This document shows, piece by piece, positions 37,473 to 48,500 of a stretch of DNA of 64,000 bases (the stretch's first letter is position 1; each line of letters begins with the position of its first letter). This DNA is from Rhabdornis inornatus (lineage: Eukaryota; Chordata; Aves; Passeriformes; Rhabdornithidae), in NCBI GenBank assembly GCA_013397075.1, contig VWZS01007655.1:868633-932632 (forward strand), read 5' to 3'. A program made the position numbers and the translations under genes. Below the pieces are notes generated by a model. The model worked only from the letters and a program-made list of their open reading frames with translations, searched no databases and was not told the origin of the DNA.

Positions 37473-38104
37473 GTAATATATCACTGGTTATAAATTGCCT
37501 GTCTCACCATCTGTCAGTCTACTCATCCTTGTCATCTTCTTCATCTTCTCTCTACCTCTGCTGCATAAAGTGCATGTCACTTTTTCTCTTTACATCTGTT
37601 ACATGTTTGGAGCCTCTTTTTATTTCCTTAAATTTTTTTTCTTGTTGTCTTCTTTATGTAACAGCCTTCATTTCTCCTTCTATGTCAGTGAGTATCTGCC
37701 CTTGTCTGTCTGTTGCACATTTAGTTAGCAGTAAGTGATAAGTTGATGCAGAGTGAGGTGGTGGCCCACTGGATGGAGAGCTGACCTGAGGTGCCTTGGG
37801 CAAATGACACACTGTAAAAGGGAGGTGGTAGCAGTCACCTCCTTTACAAAAACCCTTTAGGATGTCTGATGACAAATGGTGAATAAAGCTAATCACACTG
37901 GTTAGTGATTACTGTAGTTATAGTAAAAATATTAACCAAGGTTCTCTGTACATTGAGCAAAAGAAGGTTGTGTGCCATAGTAAGTGAGGGCAAAGCAATG
38001 GCAGCATTCAGTGAGCCAAAAAGTAGGGTAGGCCTTTAGTGAATACAGGGAGAGACAATTTTGGACAGAATAACTTGAATGTATTACTCTTTTCTTCTGT
38101 AAAG
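37473..38104 (+). other. XYLT1: XYLT1 short intron between exons 4 and 5 (632 bp)
   Basis: The borders are GTAATA...GTAAAG. From about 37495 to 37720 the intron is strongly pyrimidine-rich, with repeated CTTCTTC, TCTTCTC and T8 runs. It contains decoy acceptor and donor sequences, described separately. No repeat element is recognisable. It is far shorter than its neighbours, so exons 4 and 5 form a tight pair encoding the first half of the sugar-nucleotide-binding fold. Confidence 0.93.
37665..37731 (+). promoter_or_regulatory. XYLT1: Decoy splice-site cluster in intron 4 (possible poison exon)
   Basis: A long pyrimidine tract (T8, CTTGTTGTCTTCTTT) ends in GTAACAG at 37664, an acceptor at least as good by eye as the real exon 5 acceptor. 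It is followed by CA|GTGAGT at 37688 and CA|GTAAGT at 37731, both near-consensus donors. Using the first pair would add 23 nt and shift the frame, giving a stop inside exon 5. Using the second donor would add 66 nt with an in-frame TGA. Splicing use is inference from sequence only. Confidence 0.35.
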
Positions 38105-38307
38105 CGATCCAATTACTTGCACCGGCAAGTGCTGCAGTTTGCCAGCCAGTACCCAAATGTGAGAGTCACCTCCTGGAGAATGGCCACCATCTGGGGAGGA
38201 GCAAGTCTTCTGACCACCTACCTGCAGACCATGAAGGACTTAATGGAGATGAGTGACTGGCCCTGGGATTTCTTCATTAACCTCAGTGCTGCTGACTACC
38301 CAATCAG
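38105..38307 (+). CDS. XYLT1: XYLT1 coding exon (equivalent to human exon 5): catalytic domain with TIWGGASL motif
   Basis: This 203-nt exon starts in phase 0 (CGA, in RSNYLHRQVLQFASQ) and ends in phase 2 with the first two bases of an arginine codon. The acceptor is TTTTCTTCTGTAAAG. It encodes NVRVTSWRMATIWGGASLL and DWPWDFFINLSAADYPIR. The TIW triplet aligns with human Thr390-Trp392, part of the UDP-xylose pocket. The INLSAADYP segment is a hallmark of the GT14 (core-2/I-branching and xylosyltransferase) fold. The donor CAG|GTACAA is weak on the intron side, and a GAA|GTAAGT sequence lies 46 nt downstream. The frame stays open until 38449, so the exon end was fixed by the match to XYLT1 and by the phase of the next exon. 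The last codon corresponds to human Arg430, which agrees with the human exon boundary near c.1289/1290. Confidence 0.97.
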
Positions 38308-38353
38308 GTACAATGGGTATTTTAACAATGTACATGTTTTGTTCCTAAAGGAA

Positions 38354-38359
38354 GTAAGT
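38354..38359 (+). promoter_or_regulatory. XYLT1: Alternative exon 5 donor candidate
   Basis: GGAA|GTAAGT lies 46 nt beyond the donor of exon 5. Its intron side is a perfect consensus, while the deduced donor is CAG|GTACAA with mismatches at +4 to +6. The 46-nt extension has no stop (it adds YNGYFNNVHVLFLKE) but would shift the frame into exon 6, which stays open in the shifted frame. Whether it is used is unknown. Confidence 0.35.
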
Positions 38360-38993
38360 ATGGATATAAGCAGTGACGTGTCTGTGCTGTGCTGCCGGAA
38401 GCAGAGGAGCAGTTTCTTTCGTTTTACAGCAGAAAACTCCTGTTGGTGAGCTGGTGTCTGGCAGCCACACTTTAGCCAAGGATTCAATCACTTGCCTGTG
38501 CCCTGTGTGTCTTCCAGTTCCCTGGGGGGGACTTTCACTGGGAGGCTGCTCCAGTTAGTCATTATTTCCAGGGAAAGGGGTACCTGCAAGAGAGGATGAG
38601 GAAAGTAGCCAGAAGTGCTGGAGCTCAGCAAATTAAGCACAGGCATGGAGAGATTCCTCCCTCCCAGGGCTCTGATTAACAATGTGATTTGATGTCTTGA
38701 AGTGTTGAAGGTATGAATTCAGGTGCTCCTGTCCCTTTTTTTAGTACTTTCGCTGTGGAGGATAATGGTTGTAGAGTGACAAATAAGTTGCTAGGAGTCA
38801 ATTGTATCTTCAGCACCAACCATTGCCTGAATATCTTTATTCGGATGGCATCAGGCTAAGACTTTCACACACCATCACATTGTAATGCCTGTGATTTTAA
38901 GTGAAATTATATTCTTTCTGGATTTACATCACCCAGGTCTCAGCTGCATTTAGTAAGTTTGCTACATTGGGCAAAAGTAGATAGTCTATAAGA

Positions 38994-39072
38994 AAGCCCA
39001 ACCCAAATAAAAAGAAAACAACCAAAAAACCCAACAACAACAACAAAAAAAGGCCACCCCAAAAAAATCCCC
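38994..39072. repeat. A/C-rich simple tract with (AAC)n
   Basis: A stretch made almost only of A and C, including CAACAACAACAACAA and CCCCAAAAAAATCCCC-like parts, in intron 5 about 700 bp after exon 5. On the minus strand it is a T/G tract. Confidence 0.85.
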
Positions 39073-40422
39073 AAGTGTCCTGAAACTGTTTTTAGGTTTA
39101 GGTTGTAAGAGTTATTAAGGAGAAGGAAACATGAAATTCTTCTTCTGGCTTCTGTTTCCCTCTATGCTAAAATGAATCAATGAAAGGGGAACTTACTTTC
39201 TTGGGTGATTTCCTTGACTGATTTGATGGGTAATGATACAACATGGTTTTAATTCTCCTGGGAGAGAAACATGCTTCCACTGATTAGGTTTCTCCAAGAT
39301 CTCTCTCGAAGTTTGAATCCCTTCCTGAAGATGCTCCTTGGACAGAAATCATCACTGAAGTGAACAATGACAAAACCCCTGAGCCTGTACCTTAGAAAGG
39401 ATTTTGTAAGGACTGACAAAAGGCTTTATTGCTGGTGCCCATTTCTAAGCACTCTCAGTGAAATGCAACACATTCTGGGGAGAAAGATTAAAGCACAAGA
39501 ATTACTGAGACTGCCTTGATATTAGAACATGGGGATTTGGGTTAAGAAATCACAGTATTTAAACACTTCTTATGTGCAACAGGAAGAGAACTAACAATGT
39601 TGATATATCAGCTTTGCTTATAAGGAAGAGTATGTAGTTTTCTGTATATCTCTTTGAGTTTTGGGAAAAGCTAGTTTGTTATTCCTGATTATTCACTTTC
39701 CTGGTGAGGAATGCTGTATGGATGCTAAAAAGTGGACTAATGCAAAACCATAAGGGAAAAGGTAAGTGATGCCACCGTGAATCAACCAGGATAAATTATA
39801 GGAGAGTGATTGCTGAAGGTAGTATGGTTGTATACTAGTGCCAGCAGGTGTGTCCAGTTATCCTGTGGTGTTGAATCCACCCTAACCACTCTGTAATGCT
39901 GAGCCATGACCTGGGGCAGTCTGAACTGTTCCTAGTTCCCTATGGAACAAGTCAACCCACAGCACCAGGTGGGCTCAGTCCCTTCCAGACATGGCCATCA
40001 CCAGCTTTGTGGGGCAGCCTGTGGTTGCTTCAGTGTTAATGGAGTCTTTGTAATAATGCCATGCTGTCTTGCAGTCATTCCAACTCTGCTGGAGAAATTC
40101 CAGGCACTTGTTTCTTCAGAGGGGGAATTCTTGAAGGTCATGCTTCCCCTCTCAAGCCTCTCTCAGAGCTCTGTGGTGGCTCTCAGTGGCTCTCAGCACC
40201 CGGGCAGGGTCTGAAGTGCTCACTTCCCTTCCTGCCAAAGCCCTCTGTTACCAGAACTGAAGGGAACATGCTTCCTCTTCATACCATGATGCACTTCAGC
40301 AAAAAACAAGAAACTTTTTTCAGTGCTCCAACTTCAATGACAGTGACTTACAAGTAACATTAAGTATTTCTTTTAATATGGAATATTACAGCTATAAACC
40401 ATGGAAAATCTTGTCTCATCAA

Positions 40423-40434
40423 ATATATATATAT
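40423..40434. repeat. (AT)6 microsatellite
   Basis: Six AT units within AAATATATATATATGAG in intron 5. Confidence 0.85.
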
Positions 40435-43400
40435 GAGTCCATTTCATTTTCATGGTGGAGATGCTATGAATTATTATTATTTATAATCTTTAGGAAAGCA
40501 TTACCTCCCTACATAATCCAGAGAGAGCTGATTTTTTTTTCCAGGAAATAGAAAGTAGGATGTTTGAGGGATTCTTTTCTTTCTTTCAGACCCCATGCCA
40601 TGACTTGTTAGATAGTGGGCTAGAGGCACTTTACACTTCTCTCTGGTTAGTCATATTGCAATGGGTTTTACTAGGTTTCCCTGCATAAGAACATATGAAT
40701 TTTGTGGATTAATAGTTTTTATCCAGAGCTGCTTCATATTAAGCTTTCGCTTTCCATCTGCCATTCCATCTGTAATACTGAAACCTTTACTACTTCTCTT
40801 CTGATAATAAAAGCTAATCCAGACTTCTAAGTCAAAAAAGCCATACTCAATATGTGGGGTTAATACAGTGTGATGAAGCCTAAATCTGTCCAGGGTGTAG
40901 TCTGGTATGTTCACAGACTACAGTAGAATTGCCAGGAGCCTTTCATTCTTCAGAAGAGATGTCCAGAAGCAGATGTTAGGCATCATAAAATATAAAGGCA
41001 TGGGAGAAAAATATTAGAACTATTCATTTTGTGAGGAAAACAATTAAAAATGTGTAAAATAAAACATATGCAAGCCAGAAAAATCCAGATATCCTTATTA
41101 CTCCTCCTCATGCCTGAATGTTTTGTTTGTGGAGTCTGTAGGTCCAGCACTAGCACAGAGGAGGTCCTAATCCATGTGCTTCTCCTTCTTACTGCAGTAC
41201 ATACCACTGGTAAACACTCTGGACATAAAGGTGCCTCCAACTGAAGTGTTTCCCTTTAATCATGAGGCAATATGTTATTTATTGGCCTAAGTGAAAAGAT
41301 GTGATGCATTATCCAACCTTGACTTCATTCAGCTCTGTTAAACATTCTCAGCAGGAAAAGGAGGGATGAAATGGTTAAGACAAACCTCTACAAGCAACTC
41401 AGAGGTGGGAGGTTGTGTGACTGTCCCTCCTTTTGCTCTGGGCTCGTGAATAAAAAAGGAACACAGGCCTGCAGGGTTGTCAAGAAATCATCTCTCACAG
41501 TCATTGCATTCATAAAGAAATGAAAGAAAACAACACCTTCCTTCCTTTTCCTTATCTTTTTTAATTCTAGTGGTATTTTTTCATAATTTAAAGTCTTTTC
41601 TTTTGAGAGCCTTTTTGAAAACCTTATGAGAAAACTCTTGATGTCTTCAACCTCTTACTTTATATGGGTACCTACTTGCATTATTTATTGTCTCTGACAA
41701 ACAGTGTAAAGTAGTCAACCTTATGTTCGGGGACTGAAATTTCACTCCCAACAAGGTGAACTATGGTAGAGCATCTATTCATGCTGAATGTTTAATGTGC
41801 ATTGCAGGAGTCCTTGGATAATGTGGCAGGTGAAGTGTTGCACCACTTAAATTAAGAAGTTTAATGAGATCATTTAACAGTGAATGTCATGTCAGTGCTT
41901 ACCTGTCCACAGAGCTTGTATAAAGAATAAACATAATGAAACATTTGAACTATTTATAATTTACAGTAAATCACTGAGCCTCAATCACCAAAGGGATCAC
42001 CAAATCTAATTGTCAGCTAATGCTTGGTCTTTAATAAAGGTCAAGCAAAATTATTAGCAGAAGCTTGGGGAGTGCTTCAGAATAGTAAGAAAAATAAAGT
42101 GTCTTATTGATGGAGCCAGGAATTCAGGTACAACTACATTTTCCATTATGGGCAATCAGGTATAACAAAGGAACTTAAATGAAACCAAATGAAACTACAT
42201 GTGTTTTGCTGCTTGACTTTATTTTAGGATAAAGTTGTGTAGCCCTGCTTTCCATAAAAGCCTGTGTTGTGAAGACTCAGTTAAATGAGACACATTCAGT
42301 GGAAGCTTTGGTCTGGCACTGGAATGGAAGGTGTATCATAATACAAACAGCACCTGAGCTAATACACACTCCAGGGAGTAAATAGGATGATCTGCCTGGG
42401 CCTGGTCCTTTAAACAGGTGCCAATATGGAGATTATCTTTGCCAAACAGAGTAACACTCAGTTTCATGCCCTGCAAAGCATGGGTGACTACCATTCTATA
42501 GAAACTACATCAGAGATGATTTCTGTTTTGTCAAGTTCACCATGACCTGCCCTGATTTCACTTATGACCAAATGACACAACCTTTAGAGCAGGTAACAAG
42601 GAGAGAAAAAGAGAATACAGTTTGCATGGAGTAGGTGCACCACACTGGAGCTACCCAGCTGCTCTTGCAAAACATCTCAGCTTTTGCAATGTGCAGACTT
42701 GAAATGCAGTATTGGAAATACAGGAAAATCTCCTCTTAGAACTGAAACAAAGCACTTAGCTTTCACATACAGCATTCTAGCTTCGGGAGAAATGTCCGAG
42801 ACCCAGTTGTGCCCTCTTGATGGCTGTGAACTTGGAAACCCTGAAGGCAGTGGGGCTAATGAAAGCTGTGTAATGGCAAATAAGGCAAAGCCATTGGCTC
42901 AAAAGGCAGTTCCACTTTGTCTCACTTCTCATCAATTTGACTTGACTTAATTTAACAATTCTATGTCTCACTGAGATTCAGACTTCAGAGCTGTGCTCTA
43001 GAGATGTCTCCTTCCTGGCACTACATAAATTGGTGCTCGACATGAAAGCCTGGAAAAAGGATACCAACTTCCCAGGGTTGAATTTGACCTTACGCCCCAT
43101 AGGAAGTCTTGCAGTGCTGATCTGAAAAGCAGGCCTTGCCACTGGAATAATGTACCAGGCAAATAGTACAGTGTTCTTTAAAGTGCCCTTTGGAATGTTA
43201 TCCTGGGCTGAAGCACTGCTCAGTCATCTCCCTACATCGAGAGGGGAGTGCAGCACAGGTAGCTTTTGCACTACAACATCTGTTAAAATGCCAGTGCCTG
43301 AGGTTTTTTATCTCAGGATTGTCACCGACATTGTATGTGGCTTTGTTTGCTCAGAATATCTTTATCTGGCAAGCCAGATGTCAATCCACTCTTAATGCTT

Positions 43401-46400
43401 CACAGGGAATCTTTTTTCCTGTCCAAAAGGAACTTTATCAGTGTTTTTCTTGAATCTGCATTCTCTGAGAATTTCAGATTTGCTTCTTTCTTTAATCCCT
43501 CAAATAACCTTTTCTCCTCTTCTTTCCTCACTTTGCCAGCACATTTGCTTGAGATTTATATATATTTTGGAAGTTATCTTTTTGATTTGCTGTTCCACTT
43601 CTCTGTTTTACTGTTAAGTTTTCAATGATTGGCAAAGCAGTGGTTTTGTGCATGGTCACAAATGGGTGGGATAAAATGTGGAAATTATTGTGGCTTAAGA
43701 ATTTTATTTATCTCTGGTGTTAACATAATGTTTTCTTCAAGCTGGTGAATGTCAGTGGTGGGAGGCCCACCCTTTCTTTGTGCAGCCACAGCAGCTGAGG
43801 TTATTCCTTCTGCCCTCCCCTCCTGGATTTTAGGATAGAAAGCAGCTTTTGCTTTGGGGAATTGACATCTGCAACTCGTAGTAATTTCTTTAGATATTTA
43901 GTAGTTCTGAGATGTGCTCCATAGCCTCCGACTGGCAACAGCAATAAATGCACCCCAAACTGGAATTGGCTATCCAGGCATCTTTACTGTGCATGCAGAT
44001 TAAAGATGCACAGTTTTAGAATAGGATTTTTACTCAAAGTGCTCTTGTACTTAGCAGCATCTTACCCTGTTGATTACAGTGCTGAACATGGAGCCCTTTA
44101 TCTCTTCCCATGAGGACTGAAGCATCTGAGCCAGTGTCTGGACCCCTGGGGGTTCTGCCTGGCAGACAAAGCCCCAGGTGCCAGACTTGCAGTTTGATGG
44201 GCACTGCAGCCTCTGAGCCCATGTTGGCTGCCTGGCTGGTGGCCCCTTCTCTTCTGGCTTGACTCTGGGGCTGCTCACAGGGAGGTCCTCAAGTAAAGAG
44301 CCAAAGGGTTTTCATCTGTTTGCCATTTACTTTCTGGATGTAATTTATTTTTCACTTATTTATGACTGAGAAAAAAGTCTGTCTCCTGAAAAAGAGTTAA
44401 ATGTGAGTCTGCACTGGATTCATTCACCATTCAGCCTGATCTATAAACAATAACAGCACAAATGTTGTGATAATGTGCACCATTATTTCCTAGGCTACAG
44501 TTCCATCTTTTGTCAGCAGGATGCTACAGTAGTGCCTGGAATAGTATTTTTGTGAGGGTAACCAATGTGTTGGGGCAGAGAAAGGCAGTGAGCAGCATGA
44601 GAGATCTGGCCAGCTCTGTATTTCTCCTTCACAGCTCCAGGGATATTTACAAAACCTGTTTTTCACTTATAACTTGTCTTTGTGGACAAATAGTGTGGGG
44701 TGACCAAGCCAAGAAAAGAGTCCTTTGTGCAGAATGGTTTTTGTACTTTAAAGCCATGGTTAGAAAAATTCCCCACTAGCTGCCCCATACTGGCAAGCCC
44801 TTCCCATGGTATTTAGTTGCTCACTGCATTCCTGGGCAAGAAGCTTCAGTGGAGTTTGAGCTGTAGTGGGATGTTGATAGTCAGGGAAATCCCAGGTGTG
44901 ACTTTCTTGTGTGCTCTCCCACAACTTTGCTCCAAGTGGCTTTGGATTAAATCTGAGGTGGGTAACAGAAGCTGCAGAGAAACCTGTCCTTGTGGTGTTT
45001 ACCTGGTTTGTGAGCAGAAACTTTAATGTCTCTTCAACTCAGTTGAGTTTTGTCAGGTTTTTTTAGAAAGTTCAGTGAAATCATTATCAAATTCCAAAAG
45101 CTAAAAGTGCTTGAAAGAAGGAAACATTCCTATTATGGCATTGCATTTTAAACGTGCTCTCCCTTCGTGGTCCTGCTGAATTCTCTCAGGAAATTAAAAA
45201 TCTGCTGAAATTGCCATTAAGACACTGTTTTGTTTAGATTTCAGGATGCCACTTACAATAAAACAGCTGCAAAATAATATCTGGTGGCTGTTCAAAGTGA
45301 AGATAACACAACATGTGCTGTTATACCTTTCCCAAGTCACTCTTAAAGAGTTGTGATCCAAAAGGCCGTTAAAGGGTGAGCCAAAATGTTGTTCTGATTC
45401 AGTCTTTTAGTGGTGATATACAAATAAGAAGGAGAGGGAGAGATGAATAAATTCTTTCCCTTGAAAAAATGGCTAAAAATATAAGAATTGAATGGTATTT
45501 GATGTTGAAGATTTTTCAGCTCTCACAGGTCTGTAGACCAAATGCAGGATCTGTGAGCCTGTCTGGTGCTGCAGAGCTTGGGTGGTTCACAAGAGAGTAG
45601 GGCACCTCTGTGTGTAGTGGTTTTCATCTTCAGGGATGTGCTGCAGAATGTGTCTCTTTTTCTAAATACTTTTTAAAATTTTTTCTTTATAGTCCTGACT
45701 AGTGCTAACTGGTCAAAACTTTGTATCTTGAGATACTGTGGAAGCTTTGACCTGGTAGTGCAGAAATTCCAGATCTACATTTTGCTGTACAATCCCAGGT
45801 AGAATTAGGGACTAGCTGGCTTTTGCAGTTGCACCTTATTACAGTGGAATACTTCTTTTCTGCTCAACCTGCACAGAGCATTTGTATGATACCTCTGAAT
45901 CTCTCTGTATAAATAGCAGTGCTGAATGCCACTGACTGTTTGTGATGGCCCATCTGTAGCTCCAGGCTGATGGGAGGGGATGAGGCCCTAAATGGTTCAT
46001 TGTAGCACATTCCACTCTGCTGCATGCAGTTTAATTATATCCATCATTCAGCATTACTTGATGAACCAGCTGTAGGGACAAGCATCCCTAAGCTTTCATC
46101 AGGGTAATTGCACTCTTTGCCATATTAGGAACTGGTTTGGGGCCAAGTCTTTTCCAAATGCAGAGTTTATCTTGGTTTAAAAGTTTGCTGCCCCAAAGCC
46201 ACTTCTAGCAGGTAATCTTGCAACAATGCATTCTTGGGACCTTCTTCTAGCTGAAGGCTGGAAGGTCTATAAATCCGACTTGGTTATTTGTGTCACCTTA
46301 TGGCTTTAACTGAGGCAGCCTCAGATGTTTTGGCAGTGGCTCAGAGTATAGTATTCATATGATGGGATGCACTGTGCCAGTCAGGTGCAAAGTAACTTCC

Positions 46401-47299
46401 AGATGATTTCCATGGCAAAGGCTTGCAGGGGTCGTGGCTCTGCTTGCTCTGTTGAGGGTCAGTGTCATTGCTAAACCTTTGTACAGCTGGGATTGTGTAG
46501 GCACTGAAGCTGTTCCCGTGGGGCTCAAGTCATGTTGCAGGTGGCAGCTGCAGAACTACAGCTAAAGGCTAAAACACCCTGATCTTCTCTGTGAGAAACT
46601 GTGTGGTGTGTCATGAGATACCAGTGCTGGGTATCATCACAAAGTGCCTGGAGAATCATTTGTGAGCCACTGCAGCCCAGGAGGGGAGAGGCAGACAGGG
46701 AATCTCCCATGTCACAGCCTGTCCACTTGGCAGTGCCAGGAGTGCCTGGCAGTGCCTGGTGACAGACTGCCTAGCTTAAGTTCACATGCCTTTCCTAGAG
46801 TCTTTTCTCGAGTTGAAGTGACCCCCTGGTTCTCTTCTGGTGGAATAAGGCTGTATTGTTTGTAGCTCACTGAGCACAGCAGTGAGCAGGGACATCAGCC
46901 TCCCACCCTGCCAGTTGTTTTCTCAGCAGCCCCAGTGCTATCAGTTAGTGGATCTGTACATTCCCATTGCAAACATCCACGTTTGTGCCTCATATCCCAG
47001 CTCTGCATTCCTCACTGACTTACTCCAAAACAGTCCCAGGCAAGAGTAGGGCAAGTCATCAGGTGGCACAAATTGTCAAAGTAAGATCATTGCTCAACCC
47101 AAATAAAGGTAATAAAATGTGACCTTTTGTTTTTAAAGCCAATTAAGTTTCTTTCCATCAGCTCTCTGTTCATTATCCCTTTCACCCCCCAGGCTCTGTT
47201 CTTCCGTCTTTTCAGGCTTGGTGCAGAATTAATGTTAAGTCCCATTAGCCTGACCCCATTTTCCCTGTTTTGCCTTCTGGTCCTTTGCATTGATGCACT

Positions 47300-48500
47300 C
47301 CGACAGGTTGATTCAGCAGCTCAGGAATCAAAGGGAGTGGCAGTCCCAGGAGGAGCTTCAGGAAGGGCCTGGTTTATAAGAATTCACTTTACTTTTAGAG
47401 GGGTTTGTGGAAGTGCTTCAGCAGCAGGGTCTCCTGGGTGGATGAAGAGCCCTGGGCTGCATCCTTGGCACAGAGAGCACCACAGGGCCGTTGTGCTGGT
47501 GGAGTCCCACCACTCTTCCCTTGGGATAACTCCAGTTAGGAGATTAAGCTGCTCACTGCATGAGTGTATATTCCCTCTGGTCTTTACCCTAGAAAGTGTG
47601 AGATGGGGGAAAATGTTTCTTTACCCATGTCCATCCTTCCCACTGCATCAGAAGAACCACCTGCTCTCAGGGCAATGTTGCACAAAGCCAGCCAGTTTTG
47701 GTCCAGGATTACACTGCAAATTAAACAGAGATGGCAAGGCCCAGAAGTGCTGAGTTTTCTACTTTGTGCCCTTTTAGAAGGGGCTTTCCTGCTCCCTTTC
47801 CCAGCAGGAGGAAGGTGGTCTCAGCTCCCTGCTGCTTCCAAGCTTAGCATGAGCACTTTCTGCTTCATTATTGAGGTGAAACACTGGATGGCTGCTGTGG
47901 CAGCAGGGAGTGTGTGTGTGAGCTTGAGGAGGATGCTGAGCTGGAGCATTTGGGAGCATGGCTGTCCTGCCTTCCCCTGCAAGGAGAGGGGCTGTGGCAG
48001 AGTGCCCTCAGCAGGGACAGTGCAAGGAGGGTGTTTTGGGTCCTGCTTGAGCTATCCTTGGGCTCTGTGGGCACATGCTGGCTTTGAGAGTATCCTGGGC
48101 AGGGTAGGATGGAATGGCTCTGGTTCCTGGTGGCACTGATGGGTGAGGGTGGGGTGTCAGGTGAATCACCATCAGCACAGTCAGAGGGAACAAGTTATAT
48201 TTCAGAAATTGAGAAATTGCCAAATTTTAACATTAAAGCTGGGAAAGTGGCACCCTAACAGCTGCATCCAGAAAAGCAGAGATTTGTCGTGGGTCTGAAG
48301 CTGCAAGACTGTTGCAGCTGATGGAGGAACACCCAGCTCACAGCGATGGACTTGGGAATCCAAGTTGGATCTGCTGAACAGATCCATCCCTGGCAGGGAA
48401 CTGGCCCAGGGTGACACCTGGGGATGCTGGAGGGTCTCTGCTGTGGCAGGGCTGCACCCCCAGACTGACAGACCCCACCAGGCAGAGCTCTGTGATGAGA
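47300..48500. other. GC-rich, CpG-poor intronic segment
   Basis: GC content is clearly higher than in neighbouring intron sequence, but CpG dinucleotides are scarce, so it is not a CpG island. The shortage of stop codons produces chance open frames of up to about 200 codons on both strands, with no recognisable domain. A possible decayed unrecognised repeat cannot be excluded. Confidence 0.6.

Noticed and set aside
38039..38449. Open frame of 136 codons as a gene
   Set aside because: Only 38105-38307 is coding XYLT1 sequence. The flanks are intron that happens to lack stops.
47127..48139. Overlapping open frames of 208 and 191 codons on the plus strand
   Set aside because: They lie in GC-rich intron sequence with few stops, have no domain or signal features, overlap each other in different frames, and show no promoter or codon pattern of a real gene.
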